Counted from the stretch's first letter, positions 49,721-59,191 are shown. The stretch is 64,000 nt of DNA from Roseivirga sp. BDSF3-8 (GCF_041449215.1 NZ_JBGNFV010000002.1:62001-126000), one strand, 5' to 3'. Made by a program: numbers and translations. The notes: generated by a model not told the origin, from the letters alone.

Positions 49721-49861
49721 CTATGCATTATTGAAAACCCGCCATTTCATATGGTGTAAATAGTTGCTGATATTTACTTTACGCTCTATGCTCGGATCCC
49801 ATATAAACAGCCCTCCCAAACTGATAAGAAAGACGGTGAGAATAATGATTACTTTACCCAT
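49721..49861 (-). CDS. Tiny membrane protein coupled to upstream gene
   Basis: A 46-residue frame (MGKVIIILTVFLISLGGLFI, then WDPSIERKVN...) with one membrane helix and a basic C-terminal tail. Its start overlaps the stop of the 49854-50441 gene as ATGGGTAA, a translational coupling arrangement. No homologue recognised. Confidence 0.55.
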   Translation of the reverse strand: MGKVIIILTVFLISLGGLFIWDPSIERKVNISNYLHHMKWRVFNNA

Positions 49862-50441
49862 TGGCCTTGGTTGACTTTTTATCTATTCTAGGGGAGGTAA
49901 TGCTTTTCTTCTTATAGATATTTTTCATAACGATGCTGTAAATGACCCCCGCCACCAGGCCAAACAAGCCTCCCAGGTAGCTGAAGTTGTGCATCGATCC
50001 CACGGCAATGAAGCTGCTTACATCCACCAGGTTTTCCGGGAGTTTCCAGTGTACGCCTGTTTTAGCCAAGTGAAATATGCCATAAGCCAGCCCTAAAAGT
50101 CCGGTCAGCAGGGTTACCGCTATGGTTATAAGCATAGCACGGAAAGTTACGCGTAGCATCTGGCTACCGTCTTTATGTATGAAGCCAACCAGGCCTAGAA
50201 TAAGCCCTATGGGTACGCCCATCCACCATGTAGCCATGAACCCTACAACAGATACCTGGATTCTCGGTTGGGGAAAAATAGCCTCATTTCCCATGTCCAT
50301 TAATCCGAATTGGTAGAACTTAAACTTTGTATAGTACTCCGGTGAAATGCTATAGGTTAGTTGGTCATGAATAATACCGTAAAGACCACCAAGCAAGGGA
50401 GCAATTATAATAATGAGAATGAATATGAGGAGTTTCTTCAA
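49854..50441 (-). CDS. Membrane protein of unknown function
   Basis: A 195-residue protein with four or five helices (LLIFILIIIIAPLLGGLYGI, WWMGVPIGLILGLVGFIHK, MLITIAVTLLTGLLGLAYGI, LGGLFGLVAGVIYSIVM) and a basic C-terminus. Between helices 1 and 2 is an extracytoplasmic loop with YYTKFKFYQFGLMDMGNEAI. Not recognised. The tiny protein gene at 49721 is coupled to it; 60 bp upstream is the FCP1-like gene on the same strand. Confidence 0.65.
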   Translation of the reverse strand: MKKLLIFILIIIIAPLLGGLYGIIHDQLTYSISPEYYTKFKFYQFGLMDMGNEAIFPQPRIQVSVVGFMATWWMGVPIGLILGLVGFIHKDGSQMLRVTFRAMLITIAVTLLTGLLGLAYGIFHLAKTGVHWKLPENLVDVSSFIAVGSMHNFSYLGGLFGLVAGVIYSIVMKNIYKKKSITSPRIDKKSTKANG

Positions 50442-50501
50442 GGGTATATCGGGTAGTGGGCATATCTGGATGATTATGCTGATAAGTATACTGGTTTTGT
50501 T

Positions 50502-51083
50502 TCATACTATTCTTCTCTTCCAGTTTCTCTTTTCGATATGCCTTACGTTATCCGCGAATTTCAGGGTATCCAGGTAGGTGGCCAATTCCTTTAGCTCTGT
50601 ATCATCCGGTGATCCTTTAAACTCAGTTACGTAAATGGCATTACCATAATTACCTCGTACTTTAGCAGGCGTATCATCTACTATTAATACCCTATTCAGA
50701 TCATATCCTCTCCTTCTCACCTTTTTCAGTGGTTTGACATACCCGTAATGGCTGGGCCGGTCCTGGTCATACTGGCCATAATCATCTGTGGCACTGATAA
50801 CCCTGGTGGTCGTCCTCGACCGTCCCCATATAAATTCTAGGCACTCACCGATACCCAGCCACTCCACAATATTATATACATAATCATCCGAAGCTGATGA
50901 CCATATAGCCACCCGGTAGTGGCTCAGGGAGTACTGCAGAAACGTATCCAGCCCTGGCCTTTTGTAAATATGATAGCCGGCCAGATGCCCGTCAGGGTCT
51001 GTAGCTAACCGGGCCGCAGTAGCGTGGATAAGCGTTTCGTCCAGGTCCAGTATTAGAAGTATGTCAGATTTTGTTTGAGTCAT
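50502..51083 (-). CDS. FCP1/NIF-like HAD phosphatase
   Basis: A 193-residue HAD protein with the FCP1-type motif D13-L-D15-E-T in LLILDLDETLIH, RPGLDTFLQYSLSHYRVAIW (motif II Ser in WSSASD) and VLIVDDTPAKV. It resembles NLI-interacting-factor-like phosphatases, which act on Ser phosphate in eukaryotes and are of unknown role in bacteria. Confidence 0.85.
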   Translation of the reverse strand: MTQTKSDILLILDLDETLIHATAARLATDPDGHLAGYHIYKRPGLDTFLQYSLSHYRVAIWSSASDDYVYNIVEWLGIGECLEFIWGRSRTTTRVISATDDYGQYDQDRPSHYGYVKPLKKVRRRGYDLNRVLIVDDTPAKVRGNYGNAIYVTEFKGSPDDTELKELATYLDTLKFADNVRHIEKRNWKRRIV

Positions 51084-51112
51084 ACAAGAGGTGTTCTGAC
51101 CCGCAGAAGTAC

Positions 51113-51793
51113 CTATTGATGTAGCTTTTCACTAAAGATAGCCCTGAGTTCTTCGTTTCCTGTTTTCTCAGAAAAATCAACCAGGTAGCGGATCACCTCC
51201 TGGCGCGTGGTGTCTGTCTGGTGTGCCGTATAGAGCACCCCTACCGCAAATCGTTTATAGTCCGTACCTTTTACACTGTCTCCTTCTTCCATATAGCCAT
51301 TGCCGTAATCAAAGGCCAGCGTGCCTATGTCCAGCAGGTTGTCAACAGCATGGTTTACTGTTTCCCGGCTGTTGTGGTCTAAGGCGATGGCCTTATCAAT
51401 AGCTACTTTACCGCTTCTTATGTCGCCGAGGTTTATCCTACAGAGGCCATACTCCAGGTGAGCCGGCACATTGGCCGAGTCCAGGGCCAGGGCTTTCTCA
51501 TACCATTCCAGGCACTGGTCAAATTCCCGTAGCATAAAATGGCTATGCCCCATCGCGCTTAAGGCAGGGGCATGGTCCGGGTCCGCGGCTAGCGTTTCAT
51601 CAAATTTCACTATCGCCTTACGGTGCAGTTCTTCAGCTTTTTCAGGGTTGCCTTCCTGTGCGGCGCTCTCTGCATCCAGAGAATAGGAAACACCTTCATT
51701 AAAGGTTTCGAAAGATTTGTCCTGCTGCCCGGAGGAATTACATCCAAATGTGATGCTCAGTAAAACTAGTAGACCCGTAAGTACCTTATACAT
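51113..51793 (-). CDS. TPR lipoprotein
   Basis: A 226-residue protein starting at ATG 51793 (the frame is open 13 codons further upstream, but the inner Met gives a proper lipobox: VLTGLLVLLSITFGC). It contains three TPR units (EKAEELHRKAIVKFDETLAA, PALSAMGHSHFMLREFDQCL, VPAHLEYGLCRINLGDIRSG). Role unknown. It precedes the FCP1-like gene by 29 bp. Confidence 0.75.
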   Translation of the reverse strand: MYKVLTGLLVLLSITFGCNSSGQQDKSFETFNEGVSYSLDAESAAQEGNPEKAEELHRKAIVKFDETLAADPDHAPALSAMGHSHFMLREFDQCLEWYEKALALDSANVPAHLEYGLCRINLGDIRSGKVAIDKAIALDHNSRETVNHAVDNLLDIGTLAFDYGNGYMEEGDSVKGTDYKRFAVGVLYTAHQTDTTRQEVIRYLVDFSEKTGNEELRAIFSEKLHQ

Positions 51794-51882
51794 GTTTTTA
51801 GTGAAGCTATAAGTCAGATAAAGCTTATTCAAAGCCCAAATTTAAATCATTTCTTTTACCCTCAGCCGGTAAACAGGCTGTA

Positions 51883-53292
51883 TTATCCTTTCATGGTATC
51901 AATAAGGGACTTAAGCTGTGTTTGGCCAATCGTAATCCTGAGGGACACAGGCAGGTCTTCTAAGAGGGCATCCTGGTAATTCCCATACCTTTCTCTGCCC
52001 GCCTGGGTATCGGCAAGTATGTTTGAGTCAAAGTTCTGCTCTGTATCTTTTCCCGGAATCACCGCCTGCATATCTACCCCCTCCGCACCTCTGGCTGAGG
52101 ACAGAAAGCGCATATGTTCGGGGATAATGTCCTGGGAGATGACGTTCTCATCGCGTGGCTGTACCGGCCTGGGGCCGAGCTTTCTGTTTTGCTGGAGCAA
52201 CTTAGCGGCTTCCACACCCTCTTCGCTACCCAGCGATTTGCCTATAAGCTCCACCACCATTTTTATTACGGCTGCTCCCTGGGGGTTCCAGGAAAGCTTA
52301 CCTTCTCTGCCGGATTTTTTCTTTTGAGCTTCCATCTTGCCATACACGAAGGTGAAAGCCCTGTAGGCATCTACAGGAGAAAAAGCCGTATCGTCTGACT
52401 TTTTTTCTACGTGCATATCTGCCTCGTTGGTCGCGGGTACATAGGTGCCCTTCACCAGACCAAACTTGAAGGGAATGCCCTTAGACTCATCTATGGGGTC
52501 TGATCCTTTTTGTATGACCGCCTGCCGTTGCACCGCTGTAGCACCGGCGTCTGTTTTTGCCTGCAGAGGGGAGCTTGCCGTGGCTGCATCGCTCTGCAGG
52601 GCTTTGCCGCCCATGATGTCCGCCTCTCTCTCCAGCTTCACGTCATCATTTACATTAACCCCCTGGGCCATTTGAGTGGTGGGTTGAACCCGGCCCTGCT
52701 TTTGCTGCACCACGTGCCAGGCCTCATGGGGCAGGTACTTTTCCTGTCCGGAGGCCACATGGATATCGGTGCCCTGGGCGTAGGCATGAGCTTGCAACTG
52801 GGCAGGCTTAGGGGAGTTATAGTGCACCTTAACATCGTCAAGGGAGTGGCCGGAGAGGTTTTCTATACCTGTCTTCAGCGAGTCGGGCATGCCCGTTTTG
52901 TTTTGCTTAGAGGCAGGACTTTCCATTTTTTGCGCCGGTGAGGGCTGGTTGGCGCCTGTTTTTTGCAACTGGGCCAGGGGGGACTGAACGGGGCTATTTG
53001 CCGCTAAATCTTGCATGGCTTTAAACTGCATGGCTTTTGGACCTGTGGCTGCCTTATGCTGCATGGCCTTAAGCTGGACGGCCTTAGGGGAGTGAGCCGA
53101 CTTATGCGCCAGCGCCTTCATCTGTACGGCCATAGGACCGCCCGTTTGTGAGCCAGGGCCGGCGCTGGTAGTAGTCGCTGCCTTGGTAGCCTTATCAGGG
53201 TTATTATCAGCCACGTACGAAGGGTGGTTTTCGCTTGCGGCAGTCAGCGGGCGGCTAGAGGAGGCCTGCGGTAGATGGGTGTATTTTTCCAT
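51883..53292 (-). CDS. DUF4157 protein with tandem repeats
   Basis: A 469-residue protein. Residues 56-103 carry three tandem 16-residue units (VQMKALAHKSAHSPKA, VQLKAMQHKAATGPKA, MQFKAMQDLAANSPVQ). Residues 135-225 form a DUF4157 domain: MPDSLKTGIENLSGHSLDDV, VHYNSPKPAQLQAHAYAQGT, the zinc motif H189-E-A-W-H193 and EREAD (221-225). The C-terminal 220 residues (GIPFKFGLVKGTYVP onwards) are not recognised. DUF4157 proteins often travel with contractile injection systems or are secreted toxins or effectors; no injection system is present here. Confidence 0.75.
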   Translation of the reverse strand: MEKYTHLPQASSSRPLTAASENHPSYVADNNPDKATKAATTTSAGPGSQTGGPMAVQMKALAHKSAHSPKAVQLKAMQHKAATGPKAMQFKAMQDLAANSPVQSPLAQLQKTGANQPSPAQKMESPASKQNKTGMPDSLKTGIENLSGHSLDDVKVHYNSPKPAQLQAHAYAQGTDIHVASGQEKYLPHEAWHVVQQKQGRVQPTTQMAQGVNVNDDVKLEREADIMGGKALQSDAATASSPLQAKTDAGATAVQRQAVIQKGSDPIDESKGIPFKFGLVKGTYVPATNEADMHVEKKSDDTAFSPVDAYRAFTFVYGKMEAQKKKSGREGKLSWNPQGAAVIKMVVELIGKSLGSEEGVEAAKLLQQNRKLGPRPVQPRDENVISQDIIPEHMRFLSSARGAEGVDMQAVIPGKDTEQNFDSNILADTQAGRERYGNYQDALLEDLPVSLRITIGQTQLKSLIDTMKG

Positions 53293-53602
53293 ATAAGGGT
53301 ACCGGTTGGTTGAGTAAGCGTATCAGCATGTACTTACTTATTACTAAAATGCAATTAATTATCCATAACAACACATGGGGAGTGCCAAGGGTGAGCTATG
53401 AGCTATTGCTTGGAGTACTATTTTACAGAAAACAGGCCTATTTGCAGGCATGTCTTACATAAGGGGGTTCAGTCACAGGGAGCCTGAGCCTATGCTAAAA
53501 ACCGGAAGCAGATATGTGCGAAAAATAAGGGATATGTGTAAATTCCTGCCTGCGTTAGGGACAGGGGCTGTTTGGGCGTTTGTATTTTTTTAAATTCTAC
53601 TA
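53293..53602. other. Intergenic stretch without recognised genes
   Basis: 310 bp between the divergent DUF4157 and DUF6544-type genes. It should hold both promoters, but no clear -33/-7 pair or operator was recognised. Confidence 0.4.
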
Positions 53603-54688
53603 ATGATAATCCGGATACTACTAATGGTTATCGCAGGCCTTCATGCCGCCATTCACCTGCTCGGCTTTGTCAAAGCCTTTGGCCTGGCCCGGGTAGAGCA
53701 GCTAAGTAAACCCATCTCCAAACCTGCAGGTGTATTATGGCTGGTGGCTGCCGGCCTGTTCTTCTATGGTCTCCTTCTGTTTCTATTAAAAAACAAACTT
53801 TGGTGGGCTTGTGGTCTGGCCGGTATTGTGCTATCCCAATCCCTCATCATGCTGTATTGGCAGGATGCCAAGTATGGGACTATCGCTAATGCCATCCTTC
53901 TGCTTGCCTGCATAGTTGGCTATGGGCAGTGGGACTTTATACGTACTGTAGAGAGTGAGGTGAATACGCTTATAAAGAGTGCAGGTCAATCACACGCCCT
54001 GGCAGAGGGGGTAAGTGCCGAGGCTTTACCTGCGCCTGTAAAGCGTTGGATGCAATTTAGCCGTGCGGAGAAAGTCAGGAGCTCCCGGACAGCCCATCTG
54101 TACCAGGCAGGCCGTATGAAACTATCTCCCGAGGGAGACTGGAAGCAGGTACAGGCAGAACAGTGGTTTACCCTGCAGAGGCCTGGCTTTTTATGGAGTG
54201 CGCAGGTAGGCAGCGGTTCCCTCTTGCAGTTTAGCGGGAGAGACCGCTACACGTCTGGTAAAGGGAGCATGCTCATCAACCTCTACTCCCTGGTCCCCGT
54301 TGTCAATGCTTCCGGCATGCAAATAGACCAGGGCGTAGCCGTCAGGTACCTGGCAGAAATGGTATGGTTTCCACAGGCAGCCATGAGCCCCTACCTGCGG
54401 TGGGAACAGACCGGGCCGCTACAAGCCAAAGCTACCCTCGCTTACATGAGCACTGAGGTAAAAGGTGAGTTTACCTTTAACAGCATAGGCCAGGCAGTAC
54501 GCTTTGAGGCACTCAGGTATTATGACAAGACGGGCTCCATGGAAAAATGGGTGATCGATATAGATGAGGACAGCTACAGGGCTTTTGACCGCGTGCGTGT
54601 TCCCACAAGGGCCCGTGTCACCTGGCAGCTCGCCGGGGGCGGCTTTACCTGGTATGAGCTTGAAATAAACGGAGTGGAATATCAGTGA
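53603..54688 (+). CDS. DUF6544-family membrane protein
   Basis: A 361-residue protein: three or four N-terminal helices (IIRILLMVIAGLHAAIHLLG, VLWLVAAGLFFYGLLLFLL, GIVLSQSLIMLYW) and a C-terminal beta-rich domain with the DUF6544 pattern (LPAPVKRWMQFSRAEKVRSS, QAEQWFTLQRPGFLWSAQV, MLINLYSLVPVVNASGMQID, LAEMVWFPQAAMSPYLRWEQ). Function unknown; such genes usually stand alone. Confidence 0.85.
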   Translation: MIIRILLMVIAGLHAAIHLLGFVKAFGLARVEQLSKPISKPAGVLWLVAAGLFFYGLLLFLLKNKLWWACGLAGIVLSQSLIMLYWQDAKYGTIANAILLLACIVGYGQWDFIRTVESEVNTLIKSAGQSHALAEGVSAEALPAPVKRWMQFSRAEKVRSSRTAHLYQAGRMKLSPEGDWKQVQAEQWFTLQRPGFLWSAQVGSGSLLQFSGRDRYTSGKGSMLINLYSLVPVVNASGMQIDQGVAVRYLAEMVWFPQAAMSPYLRWEQTGPLQAKATLAYMSTEVKGEFTFNSIGQAVRFEALRYYDKTGSMEKWVIDIDEDSYRAFDRVRVPTRARVTWQLAGGGFTWYELEINGVEYQ

Positions 54689-54734
54689 TTAAGCCCGGTG
54701 AGCTTGGTACAGGATCGGGAAATGAGCAGATCCC

Positions 54735-55139
54735 TTATAGCCCGGGAGAGATAGCCAGAAATAAGGCGGCCATAAGCCCTATGCCCCCTATACTCATCAG
54801 CAGCAGAGGCAGGTAGGTCATAGTCAGAGGAGAGTCGATCATAACCTCCCCAGGATTATCCCTATCATACTTTACCGAGACGTTAGACCCTTCGGGTTTA
54901 GGAGAGTTGTAGCCAACTGATAGCTGTTTGGTGATCCATTCATCGGCCTCAGCAGTCTTAAAGCGTATCACCGGATAATACCGGATTTCCTTGCGGATGG
55001 AATATTTGGCTTCATTCCTGAATATGATCGCAGTGGCAGCCTCACCATTACGCCTCAGGTGAGAAGATTTTTGCCATAATTGCAGACCAAGCGCGGTAAA
55101 TGCAAGGCCTATCAGACCGCAAATGATTATTTCTTCCAT
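54735..55139 (-). CDS. DUF3592 domain membrane protein
   Basis: A 134-residue protein with helices at both ends (IIICGLIGLAFTALGLQLW and LPLLLMSIGGIGLMAALFL) enclosing a beta region (YYPVIRFKTAEADEW, VSVKYDRDNPGEVMID) typical of DUF3592. Function unknown. Confidence 0.85.
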   Translation of the reverse strand: MEEIIICGLIGLAFTALGLQLWQKSSHLRRNGEAATAIIFRNEAKYSIRKEIRYYPVIRFKTAEADEWITKQLSVGYNSPKPEGSNVSVKYDRDNPGEVMIDSPLTMTYLPLLLMSIGGIGLMAALFLAISPGL

Positions 55140-55161
55140 AGTTCTCTTCCTTTAAGCCCCT

Positions 55162-55292
55162 AACCGTGAAGCTAAGCGATAAAATTTCCCTCCTGTGGCA
55201 ATAGGAGGGGAGCGGATAAAAATCGCTCCAGCGAGTTTTTATCCAGGGAAGTTCCGACTTTTGCTGGCCCGGCATTCCGGTGGTACATGCAG
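55162..55292 (+). repeat. MITE-like element, copy D (truncated)
   Basis: Left end AACCGTGAAGCTAAGCG matches copy C left end (AGCCGTCAAGCTAAGC); a CCCTCC/GGAGGGG hairpin, a GATAAAAATCGC region, then two degenerate units (GTTCCGACTTTTGCTG, GCCCGGCATTCCGGTG) and GGTACATGCAG; homology to the others stops after it. The remaining 55293-55592 shows nothing recognisable. Confidence 0.6.
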
Positions 55293-55592
55293 AATGTTCT
55301 TGGGCAGATACTTCGTTCTAATTACAACATTTGTTTAGCCTTCCCTGTATGCCAATCCCGCCGGAATACACTCCCTACCCACAAGGTGAGGAATGGTTAA
55401 AGAGCCTGTTCACACGCTTGTTTTGACAGATACGCTTTAAAAGCCGGCTCCACCTCACAAATATATACACGGCATCAGTCACTTCCACCCCCGGCCCTGC
55501 GCCATGTAATGAATAAAGAGTTATCCCGCCGTTTTTTCAACAGTCTGTGATACAGCGCCCTGCCTTCGAAACAGCTTAGTGGACTCATTCGT

Positions 55593-56411
55593 ATGAATGG
55601 TCAAGCAGATACCCATTCTATGAACATCAGGTATACACTAGGCTGCCTTGCACGTATCCCCCTTTTGCCCCTCATGTATTATCAGGGAAAGCAGATAAGA
55701 GCCCGGGTTCCCAGGCTTCCCGAAGCTACAGGTACAGAAGGCTTTGCCGAGCCAGGCAAGGCTACCTCCAAAACGATCAGGCTCCTATCTGTGGGGGAGA
55801 GCACCATTGCCGGGGTAGGGGTGCACACCCATGAGGAGGGCTTCACCGGGGCATTGGCCCGCTTGCTGGCAGAGGCGCTGAAAGCGGTTGTACACTGGAA
55901 AGTATATGCACGCAGCGGATATACAGCCGCCAGGGTAGCAGGCAGTATCGTTCCTGCCATGACTGATGAAACCGTAAACCTGATTGTGATAGGCCTGGGG
56001 GGCAATGATGCATTTACCTTAAGGTCTCCACGCCAGTGGAGGAGGGATATCCGCCGGCTTATTGAAGGCCTGCAGGCAAAGTACCCCCAGGCCCTTATTG
56101 TCTTCTGCAATATGCCCCCCATCAAAGAATTTCCTGCCTTTACCCCCCTTATACGGTTCACTATCGGTAACCTGGTGGAGATATTAGGCCAGGAGCTAAT
56201 GGCTACGGTAAAAGATTACAATAATGTCTATTATGCAGAGGAAACCATCAGCCTGCCGGAATGGGTGGCCCGGTATGAGCTGGATCAGGACGTAAAGGCC
56301 TTCTTTAGCGACGGCGTGCACCCCTCCGGACTTACTTACCGCACCTGGGCCCGGGACCTGGCCAGCCGGGTAATAATTGATAAGCTACTACCCTCCTTAG
56401 CAAGGGAATAA
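55593..56411 (+). CDS. SGNH/GDSL-family hydrolase
   Basis: A 272-residue protein with the SGNH blocks: LLSVGESTIAGVG (block I, Ser), GLGGNDAF (block III, Asn) and FFSDGVHPSGLTY (block V, Asp and His). A hydrophobic N-terminal stretch (YTLGCLARIPLLPLMYY) may anchor it. It likely cleaves an ester; substrate unknown. Start 55593 or ATG 55620. Confidence 0.85.
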   Translation: MNGQADTHSMNIRYTLGCLARIPLLPLMYYQGKQIRARVPRLPEATGTEGFAEPGKATSKTIRLLSVGESTIAGVGVHTHEEGFTGALARLLAEALKAVVHWKVYARSGYTAARVAGSIVPAMTDETVNLIVIGLGGNDAFTLRSPRQWRRDIRRLIEGLQAKYPQALIVFCNMPPIKEFPAFTPLIRFTIGNLVEILGQELMATVKDYNNVYYAEETISLPEWVARYELDQDVKAFFSDGVHPSGLTYRTWARDLASRVIIDKLLPSLARE

Positions 56412-56479
56412 GCATATAATAAGGTGCCTTCCTGGAGCATAATAAAATAATCTCACCGCCTAATTAAAATCTGATAGTC

Positions 56480-57118
56480 ATGACGAGCAACGAATGGTTG
56501 GATAAATGGAACGAGCGCTATAGCCAGGAAGGGTATGCCTATGGTACAGCGCCTAATGCTTTTTTCAAAGAACAGCTTCAAAAGCTGAAGCCCGGTAAGC
56601 TCTTACTACCTGCAGAAGGGGAAGGGCGCAACGCTGTTTTTGCGGCCGCTAATGGCTGGAAGGTGGAGGCTTTTGACATCAGTGAGGCGGGCCGGCATAA
56701 GGCGTATTCTCTGGCCAATGAGCATGGCGTGAAGCTCAACTATACAGTAGGCCCACTACCGGAATTAGACTTTACCCCGGGCTATTTCGATGCTATTGGG
56801 CTGATCTACGCCCATTTCCCGGCTGACATCAGAGAAAAATACCACCAAGTCCTGCAAGGATATCTGAAAGAGGGTGGGGTAGTCATCCTGGAGGCTTTTG
56901 GCTCTGATCATCTTCGCTACCGGGATAAGAATCCGGCCATTGGCGGACCGGATAAGCCAGAAGCATTGCTTTCGGTAGAAGAAATTCAGCGTGACTTCAA
57001 AGGATTTGATATACAATTGCTTTGTGAAAAAGAAGTGGAACTGAGCGAAGGGAAATACCATATAGGCACAGGCTCCGTGGTACGCTTTATCGGCAGGAAG
57101 AAAGTGAAAAACGCATAG
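56480..57118 (+). CDS. TehB/thiopurine-type SAM methyltransferase
   Basis: A 212-residue class I methyltransferase: WNERYSQEGYAYGTAPNAFF at the start, GKLLLPAEGEGRNAVFAAAN (motif I), VEAFDISEAGR (motif II) and YFDAIGLIYAHFPADIREKY. This is the TehB-like family; the substrate may be a metalloid or small molecule. Alone on the plus strand. Confidence 0.88.
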   Translation: MTSNEWLDKWNERYSQEGYAYGTAPNAFFKEQLQKLKPGKLLLPAEGEGRNAVFAAANGWKVEAFDISEAGRHKAYSLANEHGVKLNYTVGPLPELDFTPGYFDAIGLIYAHFPADIREKYHQVLQGYLKEGGVVILEAFGSDHLRYRDKNPAIGGPDKPEALLSVEEIQRDFKGFDIQLLCEKEVELSEGKYHIGTGSVVRFIGRKKVKNA

Positions 57119-57339
57119 CCCCCGCGTGGATAATCCTGGTAGGCTTGTAGAGCATTTATTTGCACCCTCGCCGCAAAATTTCTTTCACAAGGTGAAACTA
57201 AATGTGCTAAGAGAGCCATTTACTTGCTACAGGGGGCATTTTTGCTGGTCGCCCACTTCCCGCACCCCTACCCGGGAAGAGAATCTGGCACTTACCTTAA
57301 AGGCTATACGATAAGTTCGGGCTGACTATGCCGGCCGGT

Positions 57340-57960
57340 TTACTTATCGTGCATCCCTTTGCCTTCCAATATCCGGTCCCGGTGCTTCACTATTCGGCCT
57401 TCCAGTGTTTTACTTTGCTTAGGTTGTGAAAAGTGCAGTATGTAGCCCCTTTGCCTGCCGGGCGTAAGTGCTTCAAAGGCTGCTTTGAATGCACTGTCTT
57501 CTTCAAAGCGGGTCTTCAGTTCTGCAGGCAAGGGCTGAGGTTCCTTGCTGAAGGCCACCTTTTTGCCTTGTTTTTCCAGCCCTATAGCCTCATTTATATA
57601 ATCTTGGAGAATGGAAGAAATGGCAGTCACCTCTGCCCCCGATGTAAACCGTACCTGCCTCACAGCCTGTGAGTTTTCTCCCGGAGCTTTTAGCAGATTC
57701 CTATCATCTTTTAGTAAAGAACCTTTAAAAAAGGCAACAGCAGCATATTCCTTAAAGGCCGATATGAGAAGTATATTTTTGTTCTCATACGTATAGCAGG
57801 GCTGTGACCACTTTAACTCCTCTTTCAGGCCCGAAGCCAGTACCACCTTTCGTAGTTCAGTAAGAGCCTCCCGGTGGGCGGTTACCTTGCACGCTGCCGT
57901 ACCTGCCAGAGAACAGCGCCCGCACCCCTTTGTCAGGTAGGTATCTATTTTAGCATTCAC
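57340..57960 (-). CDS. YdeI/DUF1801-like protein
   Basis: A 206-residue protein if started at GTG 57960 (VNAKIDTYL); the frame is open to ATG 58005, but that adds a hydrophobic stretch not found at the start of family members. It has the DUF1801-like region (LRKVVLASGLKEELKWSQPC, YENKNILLISAFKEYAAVAF) and the C-terminal YdeI part (RFEEDSAFKAAFEALTPGRQ, RGYILHFSQPKQSKTLEGRI). Function unknown. Cys near the start (KGCGRCSLAGTAAC) may bind metal. Confidence 0.8.
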   Translation of the reverse strand: MNAKIDTYLTKGCGRCSLAGTAACKVTAHREALTELRKVVLASGLKEELKWSQPCYTYENKNILLISAFKEYAAVAFFKGSLLKDDRNLLKAPGENSQAVRQVRFTSGAEVTAISSILQDYINEAIGLEKQGKKVAFSKEPQPLPAELKTRFEEDSAFKAAFEALTPGRQRGYILHFSQPKQSKTLEGRIVKHRDRILEGKGMHDK

Positions 57961-58047
57961 AGGATAAATGTAAGCTACAATAACAAAAAAAACACCTGTT
58001 TCCACATAAGGGAATACAGGTGAGTATTGCGTTCAGCCTGTCAGCTT

Positions 58048-58569
58048 CTATCTTCCCTGATATTGCTGGTGCCTGAATACATCTCTGTCGTAAAAAGCGG
58101 CATCGGTCACTTTATTCCTGTAGCCTGTTTCTGAACCAGTAAAGTGCTCTACCACATAGACCTCGTAAGCAGGATCTATAGCTTTATTCTTTTCTACTCG
58201 CTCCGTAGTATCAAATGTGTTGCTATCGATCTTGTCAGTATAAACCTCTTTATGTTCATTATCCAGACGCACCATACCTATAGGTACAATCAGGTGATTG
58301 TCTCCCTCCTGATTTATATATTCATGGGTGCCGCCTGTCTTGCCCGTCTTCAGGGGTTTATGCTCCTTGTCAATGATTTTTTTATCTATTTCAACATCGA
58401 GGTAGCGAACCCTCATGGCATCTTTACTAACCAGAAAGTTATCTACTTTACCTATATGCCTGCCATCTCCATCAACCAGGTCCCATCCTCTTACATCAGG
58501 ATCGTCATTGGCCACCTCATATTTAGAGAGTTCATGCAGGTAATGCAGGTTTCTTTTATCGTTACTCAT
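58048..58569 (-). CDS. PRC-barrel domain protein
   Basis: A 173-residue protein with PRC-barrel features: VRGWDLVDGDGRHIGKVDNF, RVRYLDVEIDKKI, NHLIVPIGMVRLD. Such barrels act in RNA processing, photosynthesis or stress response. It lies 4 bp downstream of the membrane-anchored protein gene on the same strand and is probably co-transcribed. Confidence 0.85.
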   Translation of the reverse strand: MSNDKRNLHYLHELSKYEVANDDPDVRGWDLVDGDGRHIGKVDNFLVSKDAMRVRYLDVEIDKKIIDKEHKPLKTGKTGGTHEYINQEGDNHLIVPIGMVRLDNEHKEVYTDKIDSNTFDTTERVEKNKAIDPAYEVYVVEHFTGSETGYRNKVTDAAFYDRDVFRHQQYQGR

Positions 58570-58573
58570 AGTC

Positions 58574-59191
58574 TTAGCTGTTTTGGTTGTTCATTGCTTG
58601 CAGTATGCTGGCTGACTGATCAAAAAAGCCCTTTACAGTCTCTTTCTGATCAAGTGTAGGCTCATCAGGGTTCATACCCTCACTGTACTCTCTCAGCGTT
58701 TGTACCTCATCATTCAGGTCAGGATATTTTGCCTCCTGAATATTTGAGAAAGAATTTACTACCTGCTGGAAGCCATCTTTTATAGTATTGGCATGCGTCA
58801 GTTTCAGAGGGTCTTCACGGATGTTATCCGCTTTTTCATTAAGTGCCTGCCAGTCCTGATCAAAATTAAAATCAGTACCGTTGGCGGCAGACTGCATAGC
58901 CATAGTAAGCATGGTGAAGGCTCTATGGGTATATTCATGATCCAGTCCCATTTGCGCGCCATTCTGATTCAGATAGCTGACGTAATCTTCTATAGCCTCT
59001 GCCTGGTTGGTATTTTGAACCCCTTCCGCATCGTCTGTTGACTGCACTTCCTGCACCTCGGTGGTTTCAGCAAGTCTTTCGGTGTCATCATCGTCATTCA
59101 GAAGGAAAAAACCGAGGAGACCCAGTACGACTATAGCGAGTAATATCCAGGGCCATACAGGCTTCTTCTTCTTAAGTTTAATTTCTGCCAT
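58574..59191 (-). CDS. Membrane-anchored protein of unknown function
   Basis: A 205-residue protein: basic start (MAEIKLKKKK), one helix (PWILLAIVVLGLLGFFLL), an acidic linker (NDDDDTERLAETTEVQEVQS) and a helical extracytoplasmic domain with MGLDHEYTHRAFTMLTMAMQ. Not recognised beyond general resemblance to Bacteroidota stress-type proteins co-located with PRC-barrel genes. Confidence 0.65.
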   Translation of the reverse strand: MAEIKLKKKKPVWPWILLAIVVLGLLGFFLLNDDDDTERLAETTEVQEVQSTDDAEGVQNTNQAEAIEDYVSYLNQNGAQMGLDHEYTHRAFTMLTMAMQSAANGTDFNFDQDWQALNEKADNIREDPLKLTHANTIKDGFQQVVNSFSNIQEAKYPDLNDEVQTLREYSEGMNPDEPTLDQKETVKGFFDQSASILQAMNNQNS

